From NCBI GenBank assembly GCA_965221075.1, contig OZ244865.1:186001-250000 (forward strand): a DNA stretch of 64,000 nucleotides, in the 5' to 3' direction. Positions 51,813-60,946 of the stretch are shown here, one piece after another. The DNA is from UBA2970 sp965221075. Its GTDB lineage: Bacteria; Verrucomicrobiota; Verrucomicrobiia; Limisphaerales; AAA164-E04. The notes under the pieces were generated by a model. It did no database searches and was not told where the DNA came from. It saw only the letters and a program-made list of their open reading frames with translations. The position numbers were made by a program, and so were the translations under genes. Positions within the stretch are counted from its first letter, which is position 1. Each line of letters begins with the position of its first letter.

Positions 51813-52570
51813 TCCTGGGTTTCCTCGCTCCCTCCCTATGCTCTTCTCCCCAACTCGAGCAGCCGGTCCGCCATGCTTGCTCCCCGATTCTCCCTTCCGT
51901 GGCCAGCTGTATCAAGCGGCGACTGGCCAGCTGGATCGACGCAGGGACGGCCGGGATCGCCGAGGGAAATGGATGCCTGTCCTCTTTCGGGCTGCAGCGG
52001 AGCCTGGCGTGCCAGAGAAGATGCATCGGAGACCGCTGGCGCTTCCTTCCGCAGGCTGCCGTTTCGCGGCATTCCCGCTTTTCGTCGATGCGAGCGCTTC
52101 GGATCGGGAGGCAGGATCGGACTCGAAGGCGGCGAGCGTGTTGAGAGGGATGCCGACGGGCGGCATGCTCGAGGAACAGGCGCTGGGCATCGTCGGAGAA
52201 AAGGAAGTTCCTGCCGGTCCTGGAGGATGGAGCCTTCCGGAAGGAATCGGCGCCAGCAGGTTCCTGGATCGCCTGATCCACCTGGGAGTCTTTCAGCCCT
52301 GCAAGGGCGGCATGATCATCCTGTCCGATTCCGAGCCTGCAGACCTGTCTCATCGATCGGTCCGATGCGGGACGTCGGAAAAGCTCCGGTCCGGAGTCGC
52401 GGCAGGCTCCTCCCGAGAGGCGCGCCGCAGCGCAAGAACCGTCCGGGAGGGGACGGTGTCCGGGAAGGGAGAGGGACGCAGGTGTCGAGCGGTAGGGGAG
52501 ACGCTCAGGTCCGGCCGCTTGCCCGCTTCGGCGGCGGGGCCCGGAGAGGCCCGTCATCGCGCGACAAGCG
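51813..52570. other. Gene-poor stretch of 0.76 kb
   Basis: No supported gene is visible between the Sel1-repeat gene and the inverted-repeat element. Open frames on both strands overlap and lack protein character. No repeat or RNA gene was recognised. Confidence 0.45.
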
Positions 52571-52773
52571 CTAGTGTCCTGCTTCCGATAGCTATTGAAA
52601 AAAGAAGAGCGCGATCATGCGGCAGCTGGCAGAGCGCAACGCCGATCCCGATCCCCTCGGGCGGATTGCCAAGGGCGGAGACCTCCTGGCGAAGATCGAG
52701 CGTGCAAGGACACGGCTCGCAGAATGCCAGGCCACAAGAGTTCAGCCAGCCTGAACCGCAGTCGGGACACTAG
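52571..52773. mobile_element. Small TA-flanked inverted-repeat element (MITE-like)
   Basis: CTAGTGTCC (52571-52579) is an exact inverted copy of GGACACTAG (52765-52773). Inside the outer C/G, each end shows TA followed by GTGTCC, so the element proper (52574-52770, 197 bp) is bordered by TA on both sides. TA duplication is the hallmark of IS630/Tc1-mariner-type transposition. It encodes only a 45-codon frame, so it would be non-autonomous. Its right end supplies the proB stop codon. No second copy is visible in the window. Confidence 0.5.
52617..52754 (+). CDS. 45-residue open frame inside the inverted-repeat element
   Basis: The frame starts at ATG 52617, preceded by an AAGAAG ribosome-site-like sequence 8-13 bases upstream, and reads MRQLAERNADPDPLGRIAKG then GDLLAKIERARTRLAECQAT. 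It is helical, charged and protein-like, but has no recognised family. It lies wholly between the inverted repeats. It might be a fragment of a former transposase or passenger, or chance. Confidence 0.35.
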   Translation: MRQLAERNADPDPLGRIAKGGDLLAKIERARTRLAECQATRVQPA

Positions 52774-53846
52774 AGGATGACCAGGTTGTCGCGGTGGATG
52801 GCCATCCTGGGCCGGCTGGGGCTGCGGGCGTACTCCTCCGAGGACATGGCGGCGACGCCCCGTCCGAACTCCGCCCCCTCGGGATCGCGCAGGGAGATCA
52901 CCTCGCCCTTGCCGAAGCTCCCCTCCACCCGGACGACGCCTTTGGAGAGGAGGCTCCTGCCGTCCTCCCTCAGCGCCGACTTGGCCCCGTCGTCCACCAC
53001 CAGGCTGCCGCGGGGGTGGTGGAAGAAGGCGATCCAGCGCTTCTTGCTCCGCAGCCGCGAGGGATGGGGCAGGAAGAGGGTGCCCACGTCGTCCCCCGCC
53101 AGGATCCGTTCCAGGACGCGGGGCATGCCTCCGGGGCCGACCAGGCAGGGGATCCCGGAGCGCCGGGCTATCCGGGCGGCCCGGATCTTGGAGATCATGC
53201 CGCCCTTGGCGGTCACCGAGGTGGTTCCCTTGGCCAGCGACTCGATGTGCCGGCCGATCGTCTCCACGGTCCCGATGCGGCGGGCGTCCGGCGTTCCGAA
53301 GCCCTCGATCAGGCCCTCGGCGGTGGTCAGGATCACCAGCAGGTCGGCCGGGACCAGGCTGGCCACCAGCGCCGATAGAAGGTCGTTGTCCCCGAAGCGC
53401 AGCTCGGCGAGGGAGACCGCGTCGTTCTCGTTGACGATGGGCACGATGCGGCGGGAGAGCAGGGTGGTCAGGGTGCTGCGCGCGTTGAGGTGGCGGTCGT
53501 GGTGCTCGAGATCCTCGTGGGTGAGCAGCACCTGGGCGGTCTCGATCCCCTCCTTGGCGAAGAGCCGCTGGTAGGCGCTCATCAGGCGGGGCTGCCCCAC
53601 CGCCGCGCAGGCCTGCAGCTGGGAGAGGGAGGCGGGGCGCCGGTCCAGGCCCAGCAGGCCCATGCCGGCGCCCACCGCCCCCGAGGTGACCAGGATCGCG
53701 TTCCTGCCCGAGCGGTGCAGGAGGGCCGCCTGCCTCACCAGGGGGGCGATCTTGCGCACCCGGAGCAGGTTGTCGGGCCCGGTGAGGATGCCGGTGCCCA
53801 GCTTGACCACCACCTGCTGGGCCTGTTGGAGCTGGCCGCGTCCCAT
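52770..53846 (-). CDS. proB: Glutamate 5-kinase
   Basis: The 358-residue protein starts at ATG 53846; a TTG at 53876 with AGGAG upstream would add ten residues and overlap the preceding gene. ProB phosphorylates glutamate in proline synthesis. The kinase domain shows VVVKLGTGILTG, AILVTSGAVGAGMGLLGL, VPIVNENDAVSLAELRFGDND, LLVILTTAEGLIEGFG and GTTSVTAKGGMISKIRAARI. A C-terminal PUA domain follows (RGSLVVDDGAKSALREDGRS). proA is not adjacent. The TAG stop is formed by the end of the inverted-repeat element at 52571-52773. Confidence 0.93.
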   Translation of the reverse strand: MGRGQLQQAQQVVVKLGTGILTGPDNLLRVRKIAPLVRQAALLHRSGRNAILVTSGAVGAGMGLLGLDRRPASLSQLQACAAVGQPRLMSAYQRLFAKEGIETAQVLLTHEDLEHHDRHLNARSTLTTLLSRRIVPIVNENDAVSLAELRFGDNDLLSALVASLVPADLLVILTTAEGLIEGFGTPDARRIGTVETIGRHIESLAKGTTSVTAKGGMISKIRAARIARRSGIPCLVGPGGMPRVLERILAGDDVGTLFLPHPSRLRSKKRWIAFFHHPRGSLVVDDGAKSALREDGRSLLSKGVVRVEGSFGKGEVISLRDPEGAEFGRGVAAMSSEEYARSPSRPRMAIHRDNLVIL

Positions 53847-53865
53847 CGGGGAAGCCGGTGCCCGG

Positions 53866-56208
53866 TCAGTCGGCAACCGACTCCTGGAGGATCAGGGCGT
53901 AGGCCTCCCGGGCCTGCTGGTAGGCTTCCCGGGCCGCCTGGAGCTCCGCGGGCCGGATCTGTCCCCGCTTCGACTCCCAGCAGGTGTCCACCGCCTCCAG
54001 GCACCACCGGGCGCTGCGTCGGCTGGCCCGGACGGGACGGCCGGCCACCTCGACGAAGACCGGGTTGGTGTGGGCCGAGGGGAGGATGCGGGCGGCGACC
54101 CAGGAGGAGTGGGGTATGTCGATCACGAATTCGAGCCTGCGGGTGGCGCCGTCGGCCTCGATCTCCATCATGGCCGCCGGCCGTCCGTTGACCACGATCT
54201 CCACCGGCACCCTGCGGGTCCGTCCGATGCGGCACCGCTCGATGTGCCAGTAGGGCTTCTGATCGAGCCTCCGGCCGCGGACGGCCTCCGTGGCCGGGGT
54301 GGGCTCCGGGGCGAGCAGGGCCGCGGCGTCGAGGGAGATGGAGACCGGGCCCGGTTCGGCGAGCTCCAGCTGGCTGATCCGGCCCCCCGGTCCGGGCTCT
54401 CCCAGGGCCGCTCCGCCGACCCGGAAGTCGAACAGGTGGCTGCGCCCGTCCCCGCAGTAGCTGCGCCCGTGCTTCAGTCCCTGGGCCCAGCTGTCGAAGT
54501 CGGGGTCCTGGCCCTTCTCCCCCTTCACGTAGACCCGGCCCAGTCCCACCCGCTCCCCGTAGATGCAGGGGAAGTCGGTCTCGCCGCTGATCCGGCTGCG
54601 GAAGCCGCAGTTGAGGGTGTGGTACCAGATGTTGAGCTCCCAGATCGCCGGAGTGTCGACGGTGGAGATGAAGTCGCAGGCCCCGTGGGCCACGGTGACG
54701 ATGTACTCGTTGGCCCCGATGCCGTCGAAGGGGGGCATGGCGTAGTCGGGAAGGACGTCGGCCGCCCGTCCGGTCCGCTCCCAGGTCCGGGAGCCGTCGG
54801 GGGCGTAGTCGGGAAGGGCCAGGCCCCAGCCGCTGTGGCTGTATCCCACCACTCCCCCCTGCGACCGGCCCCACTGCAGCACCGGCAGGGTCCAGCTGGG
54901 CCACTCCTCGATCCGGGTGGTGCCGGGATAGTCGTCCTCGGCCAGGCGCAGCAGGCAGAGGTGGCCTGCGTGGGAGGAGGGGAATCCGCTGACCTCCACG
55001 TCGTAGCGCATGATGTGGTTGGCCTCGGAGAGCGGGGAGACCCTTCCGTCGAAGAACTCCTTCTGGGCGTACCAGCAGGGGCCCCAGGAGAGCACGCAGC
55101 CGATGTTGAGATCCTCGCCCAGGATGTGGCGCATCATGTGCTCGGGGCGGACCCCCTCGGTGGGGTTCTCGTAGTGGGCGCACCCGGCGGCGTGGACATG
55201 GTGGTCGCCCGAGATCCACTGCCGGGCCAGGGGATGGACCCAGCGGCGCAGCTGGAAGCTGGCCGGCTGCCGGGCGGGGGCGGCCTCCACCCGCAGGGGG
55301 CGCCGCTCCACGTGGTACTCGGGGCCCCGGGAGACCTCCACCGTGTAGTCGCCGGGCGGCAGCCGGAGGCTCTCGCCGTGGGAGCGGTAGACCTGGTCGT
55401 GGAAGAAGAAGTCGGGCGCCAGCCGGCGGGCGGGGTTGGGATAGACCCTGCCCTGGCGGTCCTTCACCACGAAGGCCGCGGTGGTGGGGGTACGGTCGTG
55501 GTCCAGCACCGAGAGGACCACCTCCGCCGAGGGAAGGCACTCGAAGAGGACGGGCGTCTGGCTGCGGAATCCCAGGTCCTGGGTGCCCTGCCCGACGTCG
55601 AAGGCGAGCAGGGCCTCCCGCCTGCCCCGATCCCGGCTGTAGAGCTGGAGAATGCGGTACTCCACCTCCAGTCCCGAGAGGCCGGGGCGCAGGGGAGGGC
55701 GGTCGTGGAGGGCCAGGTCGAGGAAGCGGCGGGCCGAATCGGAGGGGGTGATGTCGATGGCGGGATCGGGGCTGCCCGTGCTGGGGCGGTATCCCGGGGC
55801 CGCCTGGGGGCTGTGCGCCCGGAGCCGGGCGGTGATCCCCGCCTCGTTGTGCACCTTGACCAGGAAGGTGCGCCATCCCTGCTCCACCAGCTGCGGCCTG
55901 GCCGTCCCGGCCTGCACCTTGACCCGGCTCTCGGGGTTGATGTGCACCCCGGCGATGGCGTGGCGGTCGAGGATGGCCTGGATGGCGCGGGTCCCCCGCT
56001 GGGGATCCTCGTCCTCCATGGCTTCCCGCAGGGCCCCGGCCTCCTCCTCGGAGAAGGGGGCGCCTGCCAGCTGCATGGCCTCCATCAGCCGCTGGGTGGC
56101 GGCCGCCAGGGGCTGGAGCTCCACCGGCCCGACCAGGGGGAGGGGATCCTGGGCGGCGGCCCCGAGGATCAGCAGGAGGGACGACGGGAGGGCAAGGGGG
56201 ATCTTCAT
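53866..56208 (-). CDS. Secreted CehA/McbA-like metallohydrolase
   Basis: The 780-residue protein has a signal peptide (MKIPLALPSSLLLILGAAAQ). The central part carries a PHP-type metal-binding start, QWISGDHHVHAAGCAHYENP, GVVGYSHSGWGL, and later VAHGACDFISTVDTPAIWEL and SRISGETDFPCIYGERVG. This fits the CehA/McbA family, metal-dependent hydrolases first described for carbamate pesticides. An N-terminal region of about 330 residues with beta-rich segments and a C-terminal region of similar composition have no clear family. It probably acts in the periplasm on an unknown ester or amide. proB follows closely. Confidence 0.82.
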   Translation of the reverse strand: MKIPLALPSSLLLILGAAAQDPLPLVGPVELQPLAAATQRLMEAMQLAGAPFSEEEAGALREAMEDEDPQRGTRAIQAILDRHAIAGVHINPESRVKVQAGTARPQLVEQGWRTFLVKVHNEAGITARLRAHSPQAAPGYRPSTGSPDPAIDITPSDSARRFLDLALHDRPPLRPGLSGLEVEYRILQLYSRDRGRREALLAFDVGQGTQDLGFRSQTPVLFECLPSAEVVLSVLDHDRTPTTAAFVVKDRQGRVYPNPARRLAPDFFFHDQVYRSHGESLRLPPGDYTVEVSRGPEYHVERRPLRVEAAPARQPASFQLRRWVHPLARQWISGDHHVHAAGCAHYENPTEGVRPEHMMRHILGEDLNIGCVLSWGPCWYAQKEFFDGRVSPLSEANHIMRYDVEVSGFPSSHAGHLCLLRLAEDDYPGTTRIEEWPSWTLPVLQWGRSQGGVVGYSHSGWGLALPDYAPDGSRTWERTGRAADVLPDYAMPPFDGIGANEYIVTVAHGACDFISTVDTPAIWELNIWYHTLNCGFRSRISGETDFPCIYGERVGLGRVYVKGEKGQDPDFDSWAQGLKHGRSYCGDGRSHLFDFRVGGAALGEPGPGGRISQLELAEPGPVSISLDAAALLAPEPTPATEAVRGRRLDQKPYWHIERCRIGRTRRVPVEIVVNGRPAAMMEIEADGATRRLEFVIDIPHSSWVAARILPSAHTNPVFVEVAGRPVRASRRSARWCLEAVDTCWESKRGQIRPAELQAAREAYQQAREAYALILQESVAD

Positions 56209-56245
56209 GGGATGGAGGGCAGGCTAGCCCGGCCCCGGGGCGGCT

Positions 56246-57400
56246 TCAACGCCCCAGCCGGTGGAAGAGGACGCAGGCCGGGGAGGGGACCTCCGCCAGT
56301 CCGCCCTGGGGCCGGAGCCGCCCGCTCCCGGGATCGATCCGGAAGAAGGCCAGGGAGCCGGAGCCCTGGTTGGCCGCCACCAGCCATTCCCCCCGGGGAT
56401 CGAGCGCGAAGCTGCGTGGCGTTCTTCCCAGGGTGGAGCCGCATTCCACCAGATCGAGCTCTCCGGTGCCGGGATCGAGGTGGAAGAGGGCGATGCTGTC
56501 GTGGCCTCGGTTGGACACGTAGACGAAGCGGCCCAGGGGATGGATCCGGATCCCGGCGGTCGAATTGCCTCCCTCGTGGAGGGGGGGCAGGGTGGAGGCA
56601 CGGTGCAGCGGCTCCAGGGCGCCGTCCCCGCGGCGGTACCGGAAGCTGGACAGGGTGGAGTCCAGCTCGCCGTTCACCAGCAGCAGGGGAGCCACGGGGT
56701 GGAAGGCGAGGTGCCGGGGCCCGGTCCCGGGCGGAAGGCCGGCCGAGGCGGCCCGGGACGGATCCAGCCGTCCCCGCCGGGGATCGAGGGGATAGACCAG
56801 GACCTTGTCGATGCCCAGGTCGGCGCAGGCGGCGAAGCGTCCCGACGGATCGGTGCGGACGCAGTGGGCGTGGGGGGCCCTCTGCCGACGGGGATGGAGG
56901 CTGGAGCCCAGGTGCCGCACCAGGTCGGAGCGCTCGCCCAGGGATCCGTCCGCCTCCAGGGGGAAGACCGCCACGCTGCCTCCCAGGTAGTTGGCCGCCA
57001 GCAGGCTCCTTCCGGAGGGATCCACATGCAGGTGGCAGGGGGCGCCGCCCCCGGTCGCCTTCCGTCCGAGGGGCTCCAGGGAGCCGTCGGGCCGGATCCG
57101 GAAGGCGGCTGCCGATCCCGAGTCCTGGTTCCCGTAGCGGGCCGTCTCCCCGACCGCGTAGAGGTGGCGGCCGTCGGGAGAGAGGGCCAGGAAGGAGGGG
57201 TTGCCGGCCGGGGCCGCCAGCCGGGGAGCGCCCACGGGCCCCTTCCGGGAGTCGAAGTCCAGGACGTAGATCCCCTCGCTCTCCCCCCGGGTGTAGGTGC
57301 CCACGTAGATCCGGTGGTCCTGGGCCGCCGGCCGGAGGCACGGAAGGAGGGCGGCGAGCAGGAGCCAGAGTAGCCGGAAACCCAGGTCCGGAGTTGCCAT
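56246..57400 (-). CDS. Secreted beta-propeller lactonase (6-phosphogluconolactonase-like)
   Basis: The 384-residue protein starts MATPDLGFRLLWLLLAALLP at ATG 57400, giving a signal peptide. The seven-bladed propeller has HRIYVGTYTRGESEGIYVLD, NPSFLALSPDGRHLYAVGE, APCHLHVDPSGRSLLAANYL, GGSVAVFPLEADG, PHAHCVRTDPSGRFAACADL, GPRHLAFHP and TPRSFALDPRGEWLVAANQG, the repeat pattern of the lactonase (YkgB/Pgl) family. It hydrolyses a sugar lactone outside the cytoplasm. A plausible source is the PQQ-type dehydrogenase encoded upstream in the same orientation. Confidence 0.9.
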   Translation of the reverse strand: MATPDLGFRLLWLLLAALLPCLRPAAQDHRIYVGTYTRGESEGIYVLDFDSRKGPVGAPRLAAPAGNPSFLALSPDGRHLYAVGETARYGNQDSGSAAAFRIRPDGSLEPLGRKATGGGAPCHLHVDPSGRSLLAANYLGGSVAVFPLEADGSLGERSDLVRHLGSSLHPRRQRAPHAHCVRTDPSGRFAACADLGIDKVLVYPLDPRRGRLDPSRAASAGLPPGTGPRHLAFHPVAPLLLVNGELDSTLSSFRYRRGDGALEPLHRASTLPPLHEGGNSTAGIRIHPLGRFVYVSNRGHDSIALFHLDPGTGELDLVECGSTLGRTPRSFALDPRGEWLVAANQGSGSLAFFRIDPGSGRLRPQGGLAEVPSPACVLFHRLGR

Positions 57401-57438
57401 GCCCCCGAGGGAACAGCGCCCGGGACCGGCTGGCAAGC

Positions 57439-58125
57439 TCAGCAGGCGGCGTCCAGCCGCCCCTCGGCCAGGTGCACCGCCCGGTCGGCCCGCTTGCCGA
57501 TGGAGTGGTCGTGGGTGGCCATCACCAGGGTGATCCCGTTCTCGGCTCGCAGCTCCAGCAGCAGGTCGGCGATCCGCCCTCCGGTGACCGGATCCAGGTT
57601 TCCGGTCGGCTCGTCGGCCAGGATCAGGGACGGGGAGTTGATCAGGGCCCGGGCGATGGCCAGCCGCTGCTGCTCGCCTCCCGAGAGCTCGCAGGGCCGG
57701 TGGTCCAGCCTCTCCCCCAGTCCGACCCGTTCCAGCAGGGCCGCGGCCCGGCGGGCCAGCGGAGGGGCCGCCTCCCGGGCGATGCGCGCCGGCAGGGCGA
57801 CGTTCTCCAGGGCCGAGAACTCGGGGAACAGGTGGTAGGACTGGAAGACGAACCCGATCTCCCGGTTGCGCAGCCGGCAGAGGGCGGCTCCGGGCATCGT
57901 TCCCAGGTCGCTCCCCTTGAAGCGCACCGAGCCCAGGTCGGCACGGTCCAGCCCCCCAAGGAGGTGGAGCAGGGTGCTCTTGCCGGCTCCCGAGGGTCCG
58001 TGGAGGGCCAGGAACTCCCCGGCCCGGATCGACAGGTCCACGCGGGAGAGGGCCCAGATGGACTTCCTTCCGATCCGGTACCGCTTGGCCGCCATCTCGG
58101 CGTCGATCAGGGGCGTCTCACTCAT
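57439..58125 (-). CDS. lolD: Lipoprotein-releasing ABC ATPase LolD
   Basis: The 228-residue ATPase has Walker A HGPSGAGKSTLLHLLGGL, Q-loop IGFVFQSYHLFPEFSALENV, the ABC signature LSGGEQQRLAIARAL, Walker B LILADEPTGNLD and the switch His in VMATHDHSIG. The VFQSYHLFPEF and EPTGNLD features place it in the LolD/MacB group. With the adjacent LolC/E-type permease it extracts lipoproteins from the inner membrane. Its start overlaps the permease stop by 8 bp, so the two are coupled. Confidence 0.93.
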   Translation of the reverse strand: MSETPLIDAEMAAKRYRIGRKSIWALSRVDLSIRAGEFLALHGPSGAGKSTLLHLLGGLDRADLGSVRFKGSDLGTMPGAALCRLRNREIGFVFQSYHLFPEFSALENVALPARIAREAAPPLARRAAALLERVGLGERLDHRPCELSGGEQQRLAIARALINSPSLILADEPTGNLDPVTGGRIADLLLELRAENGITLVMATHDHSIGKRADRAVHLAEGRLDAAC

Positions 58126-59392
58126 GGCGCAGGGCCTCGACCGGGCGGAGCCGGGCCGCGTTGAGGGCGGGGGGGAGGCCCGAGAGGGTGCAGATCAGCA
58201 GCGAGCCGCCGCAGATGATCAGGAGGTCGGAGGAGCTGACGATGGCCGGCAGCTGGGAGAATCCGTAGATCTCGGCCCGGAACAGCTCCTGGCCCGAGGC
58301 CTGGTTCATCCAATGGAGGAAGACGTTGCGGTAGCGGACGGCCAGCAGCCCCATCCCCAGCCCGGCGGCCACGCCCAGCAGCCCCACCATGAAGCTCTGG
58401 AGCAGGAAGACGGACAGGATCTGCCGGCCGCTGCTGCCCAGCGCCTTGAGCATGCCGATCTCCTGGGTCTTCCGGACCACGAAGGTGATCTGGGAGTTGG
58501 TGATCCCGAACGCGGCCACCAGGACGATGAAGAAGAGCAGGAAGCGGATCATGTTCTTCTCCAGCACCAGCGCCTCGAGCAGGGAGGAGTGATCCTCCAG
58601 CCAGGTGCCCACCCGGTAGCGCGGGCCGAGGCGCTCCTGCAGCCGCTCCTGGACCTCGGGGGCCAGGTAGGGATCCTCCAGGAGGAGGTGGACCCCGTGC
58701 ACCAGGTCGCTTCCGCCGAAGAACAGCTCCTGGGCGTCGAAGATGGAGCAGGCCATGATGTTGGCGTCGAACTCGTAGTAGCCCACGTTGAAGACGCCCC
58801 GCAGGGTGTAGTCGTCGGGGAGGGAGAGGCGCTGCCCCTCCGGGTTCCCTGGGTCCATGCGGTGGATGCGGCGCAGCTTTCCGTGGGAGTAGACCGCCAC
58901 CGGATCGCCTCTCCTCATCTGGAGGCGGTCGGCCAGCAGGTAGCCCATCACCATGCCCTGGCCCTCCAGGTCGAACTCCCCGTCCACCATGCTCCGGGGG
59001 AGGATGCTGGTCGATCCCTCCCGTTCGGGATCCACGCCCCGCAGGAGCGGGATGTCCAGGCGGGGAGGATCGGTCTGGGTTTCGATCACCACCGGCCCGG
59101 CGATGTAGGGGGAGGCGCCCGCCACGCCGGGCGCGCCCTCGGCGATCTCCATGACCCGGAGGTAGTCCTCCATCCCGGCGCCCGGCCGGTCGATGCGGAC
59201 GTGGGTGTTGAATCCGAAGAGCTTCTCCCGGAGATCCCGGTCGAAGCCGGTCATCACCGCGATGACCACGATCAGGACCGCCACCCCCAGCATCACCCCG
59301 ACGACGGGGATCAGGGTGATCAGCGAGACGAAGGTCCGCTTGGGCCGCAGGTAGCGGAGCGCGAAGAGGAGCTCCAGCGGCAGCCTCGACAT
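58118..59392 (-). CDS. LolC/LolE-family lipoprotein-releasing permease
   Basis: The 424-residue protein starts MSRLPLELLFALRYLRPKRT at ATG 59392. It has an N-terminal membrane helix (LITLIPVVGVMLGVAVLIVV), a large periplasmic domain of about 220 residues, and three C-terminal helices (about 275-420). The FtsX-like segment TQEIGMLKALGSSGRQIL couples to the ATPase. LPPALNAARLRPVEALRHE is the typical end. Only one permease gene is present, so the complex is probably a homodimer, as in bacteria with LolF. Its start overlaps the sugar dehydrogenase stop by 1 bp. Confidence 0.92.
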   Translation of the reverse strand: MSRLPLELLFALRYLRPKRTFVSLITLIPVVGVMLGVAVLIVVIAVMTGFDRDLREKLFGFNTHVRIDRPGAGMEDYLRVMEIAEGAPGVAGASPYIAGPVVIETQTDPPRLDIPLLRGVDPEREGSTSILPRSMVDGEFDLEGQGMVMGYLLADRLQMRRGDPVAVYSHGKLRRIHRMDPGNPEGQRLSLPDDYTLRGVFNVGYYEFDANIMACSIFDAQELFFGGSDLVHGVHLLLEDPYLAPEVQERLQERLGPRYRVGTWLEDHSSLLEALVLEKNMIRFLLFFIVLVAAFGITNSQITFVVRKTQEIGMLKALGSSGRQILSVFLLQSFMVGLLGVAAGLGMGLLAVRYRNVFLHWMNQASGQELFRAEIYGFSQLPAIVSSSDLLIICGGSLLICTLSGLPPALNAARLRPVEALRHE

Positions 59393-60705
59393 CAGGATCG
59401 GCCGGCCACCAGCTTGAACACCTTCCCCTCGCGGCGCACCAGCCCGTTGGAGCTGTTGGTCAGCACGTACAGCTCGCCCTCGGCGTCCTCGCCGAAGGCG
59501 GTGATGTAGGCCTGCACCGGGCTGTCGGCGTCGAGCGGCAGCTTCCTGGTGGTCCAGGCCCCCTCGCCCTCCATGTCGGCGTAGTAGACCACCCCCCGGG
59601 GCAGGACCCAGTTCATGGTCCAGTCGGCGAACACGTACCTGCCCTCCAGCTCGGGGATCGCCCTGCCCCGGTAGACGTAGCCTCCGGTGATGCTGATCCC
59701 CTTGGCCTCGGGATCGTTGCGGAAGCCGTTGCTGTTCTTGTACTCCAGCGCCGGAGGGAGCAGCTTCCGGCCGGCCCGGTCCTCGAGAGGGGCGCCGGAG
59801 GGAGGGTTCCTGGGGTCCTCGGGATCGAAGCCGAAGGTGCCCTCCCTCAGGTTCCATCCGTAGTTGCCGCCCCGCTCCACCAGGTTGACCTCCTCGTAGA
59901 GGGTCTGCCCGATGTCGGCGGCCAGGAGGATGCGGTCGCCGCCCCGGTCGAAGGTGATCCGCCAGGGGTTGCGCAGGCCCATGGCCCAGATCTCGCCCCG
60001 CTGGCCCTCGTCCTGGAAGGGGTTGTCCGCGGGAATGGCGTAGGGCTCCTTGCCGTCCACGTCGATGCGCAGGATCTTGCCCAGCAGGTGGGAGAGGTCC
60101 TGTCCGTTGCCCATCTCCGAGTGGCCCCGGCCGGTGCCGTTGGCGTTGCCTCCGTCGCCGCTGGCGATGTACAGGTAGCCGTCGGGACCGAAGGCGATGC
60201 AGCCGCCGTTGTGGTTGAAGTAGGGCTGGTCGAACTCCAGCAGCACCCGTTCCGATCCGGGATCGGCCTGCAGCGGAGCGTCCCGCTTGACCCGGAACTC
60301 CGAGATGCGGGAGGTGTGGTCCCAGTCTTCGGGAGCTCCCTGGCGCAGCGGGGCGCTGTAGTAGACGAAGAACCGCCCGTTCTCGGAGTACCGGGGATGC
60401 AGGGCCAGCCCCAGCAGGCCCCGCTCGTCGAAGCCCTGCTTGAGCTGGACCATGCGGTCGGAGATCGAGAGGAAGGGCTGGCCCCGCATCAGCCCCCGGC
60501 TCGACACCAGGGAGACCACGCCCACCTGATCGGCCACCAGCACGCTGCCCTTGCCGTCGGGGAAGGGGACCAGCGCCACCGGCGAGGTGAATCCCTGGGC
60601 GAAGGGCTGGAGCGTGATCTCGGGAATCTCCGCCGCCCGGGATCCCAGGCAGGCGGACACCATGGTCGTGGCCAGCGCCACCCTCCTCCATCCGGCGAGT
60701 CTCAT
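59392..60705 (-). CDS. Secreted PQQ-type sugar dehydrogenase (glucose/sorbosone dehydrogenase family)
   Basis: The 437-residue protein has a signal peptide (about residues 1-24). The six-bladed propeller of soluble aldose dehydrogenases is visible: QGFTSPVALVPFPDGKGSVLVADQ, KQGFDERGLLGLALHPRYSENG, FNHNGGCIAFGPDGYLYIASG, DGGNANGTGRGHSEMGNGQD, GEIWAMGLRNPWRITFDR, NLVERGGNYGWNLREG, and GISITGGYVYRGRAIPELEG. The GYLYIASGDGG and RNPWR motifs are typical. It should oxidise sugars in the periplasm. It is a likely functional partner of the lactonase encoded further down the strand. It is probably the first gene of a lol-containing transcript. Confidence 0.9.
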   Translation of the reverse strand: MRLAGWRRVALATTMVSACLGSRAAEIPEITLQPFAQGFTSPVALVPFPDGKGSVLVADQVGVVSLVSSRGLMRGQPFLSISDRMVQLKQGFDERGLLGLALHPRYSENGRFFVYYSAPLRQGAPEDWDHTSRISEFRVKRDAPLQADPGSERVLLEFDQPYFNHNGGCIAFGPDGYLYIASGDGGNANGTGRGHSEMGNGQDLSHLLGKILRIDVDGKEPYAIPADNPFQDEGQRGEIWAMGLRNPWRITFDRGGDRILLAADIGQTLYEEVNLVERGGNYGWNLREGTFGFDPEDPRNPPSGAPLEDRAGRKLLPPALEYKNSNGFRNDPEAKGISITGGYVYRGRAIPELEGRYVFADWTMNWVLPRGVVYYADMEGEGAWTTRKLPLDADSPVQAYITAFGEDAEGELYVLTNSSNGLVRREGKVFKLVAGRS

Positions 60706-60873
60706 GACGGGCCGATGCTAGGCCCCGGGAAAGGATTGGCAAGCCGCCGCTGGCGCCTTCCAGGCCGGCTGCCGGAGAGTCCGGCGGCCCCGGCCTGCGG
60801 CCTGCCCCGGGAGCGCGGGATCCGCAGGTTGTCCGGCGCCCGGGGGATCGGCGGCTTTCCCCCCTGCCCGGCG

Positions 60874-60911
60874 AAAAAAAAAGGGGAGGAGCCCGGAAAG
60901 GGCGCCTCCCC
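60874..60911 (-). terminator. Rho-independent terminator after the small lipoprotein genes
   Basis: Read on the minus strand, GGGGAGGCGCCC (60911-60900), loop TTTCC, and GGGCTCCTCCCC (60894-60883) pair with one internal mismatch. A run of nine T (60882-60874) follows. It is the clearest intrinsic terminator in the window, 36 bp past the stop of the 40-residue lipoprotein gene. Confidence 0.85.
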
Positions 60912-60946
60912 ATGCTTGGTCCCGGCTGGGCCGGGCCGCGCGGCGT

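Noticed and set aside
51838..52773. 311-codon plus-strand frame before proB
   Set aside because: It crosses the inverted-repeat element and ends at its right end; the sequence has no protein-like pattern and overlaps other long frames.
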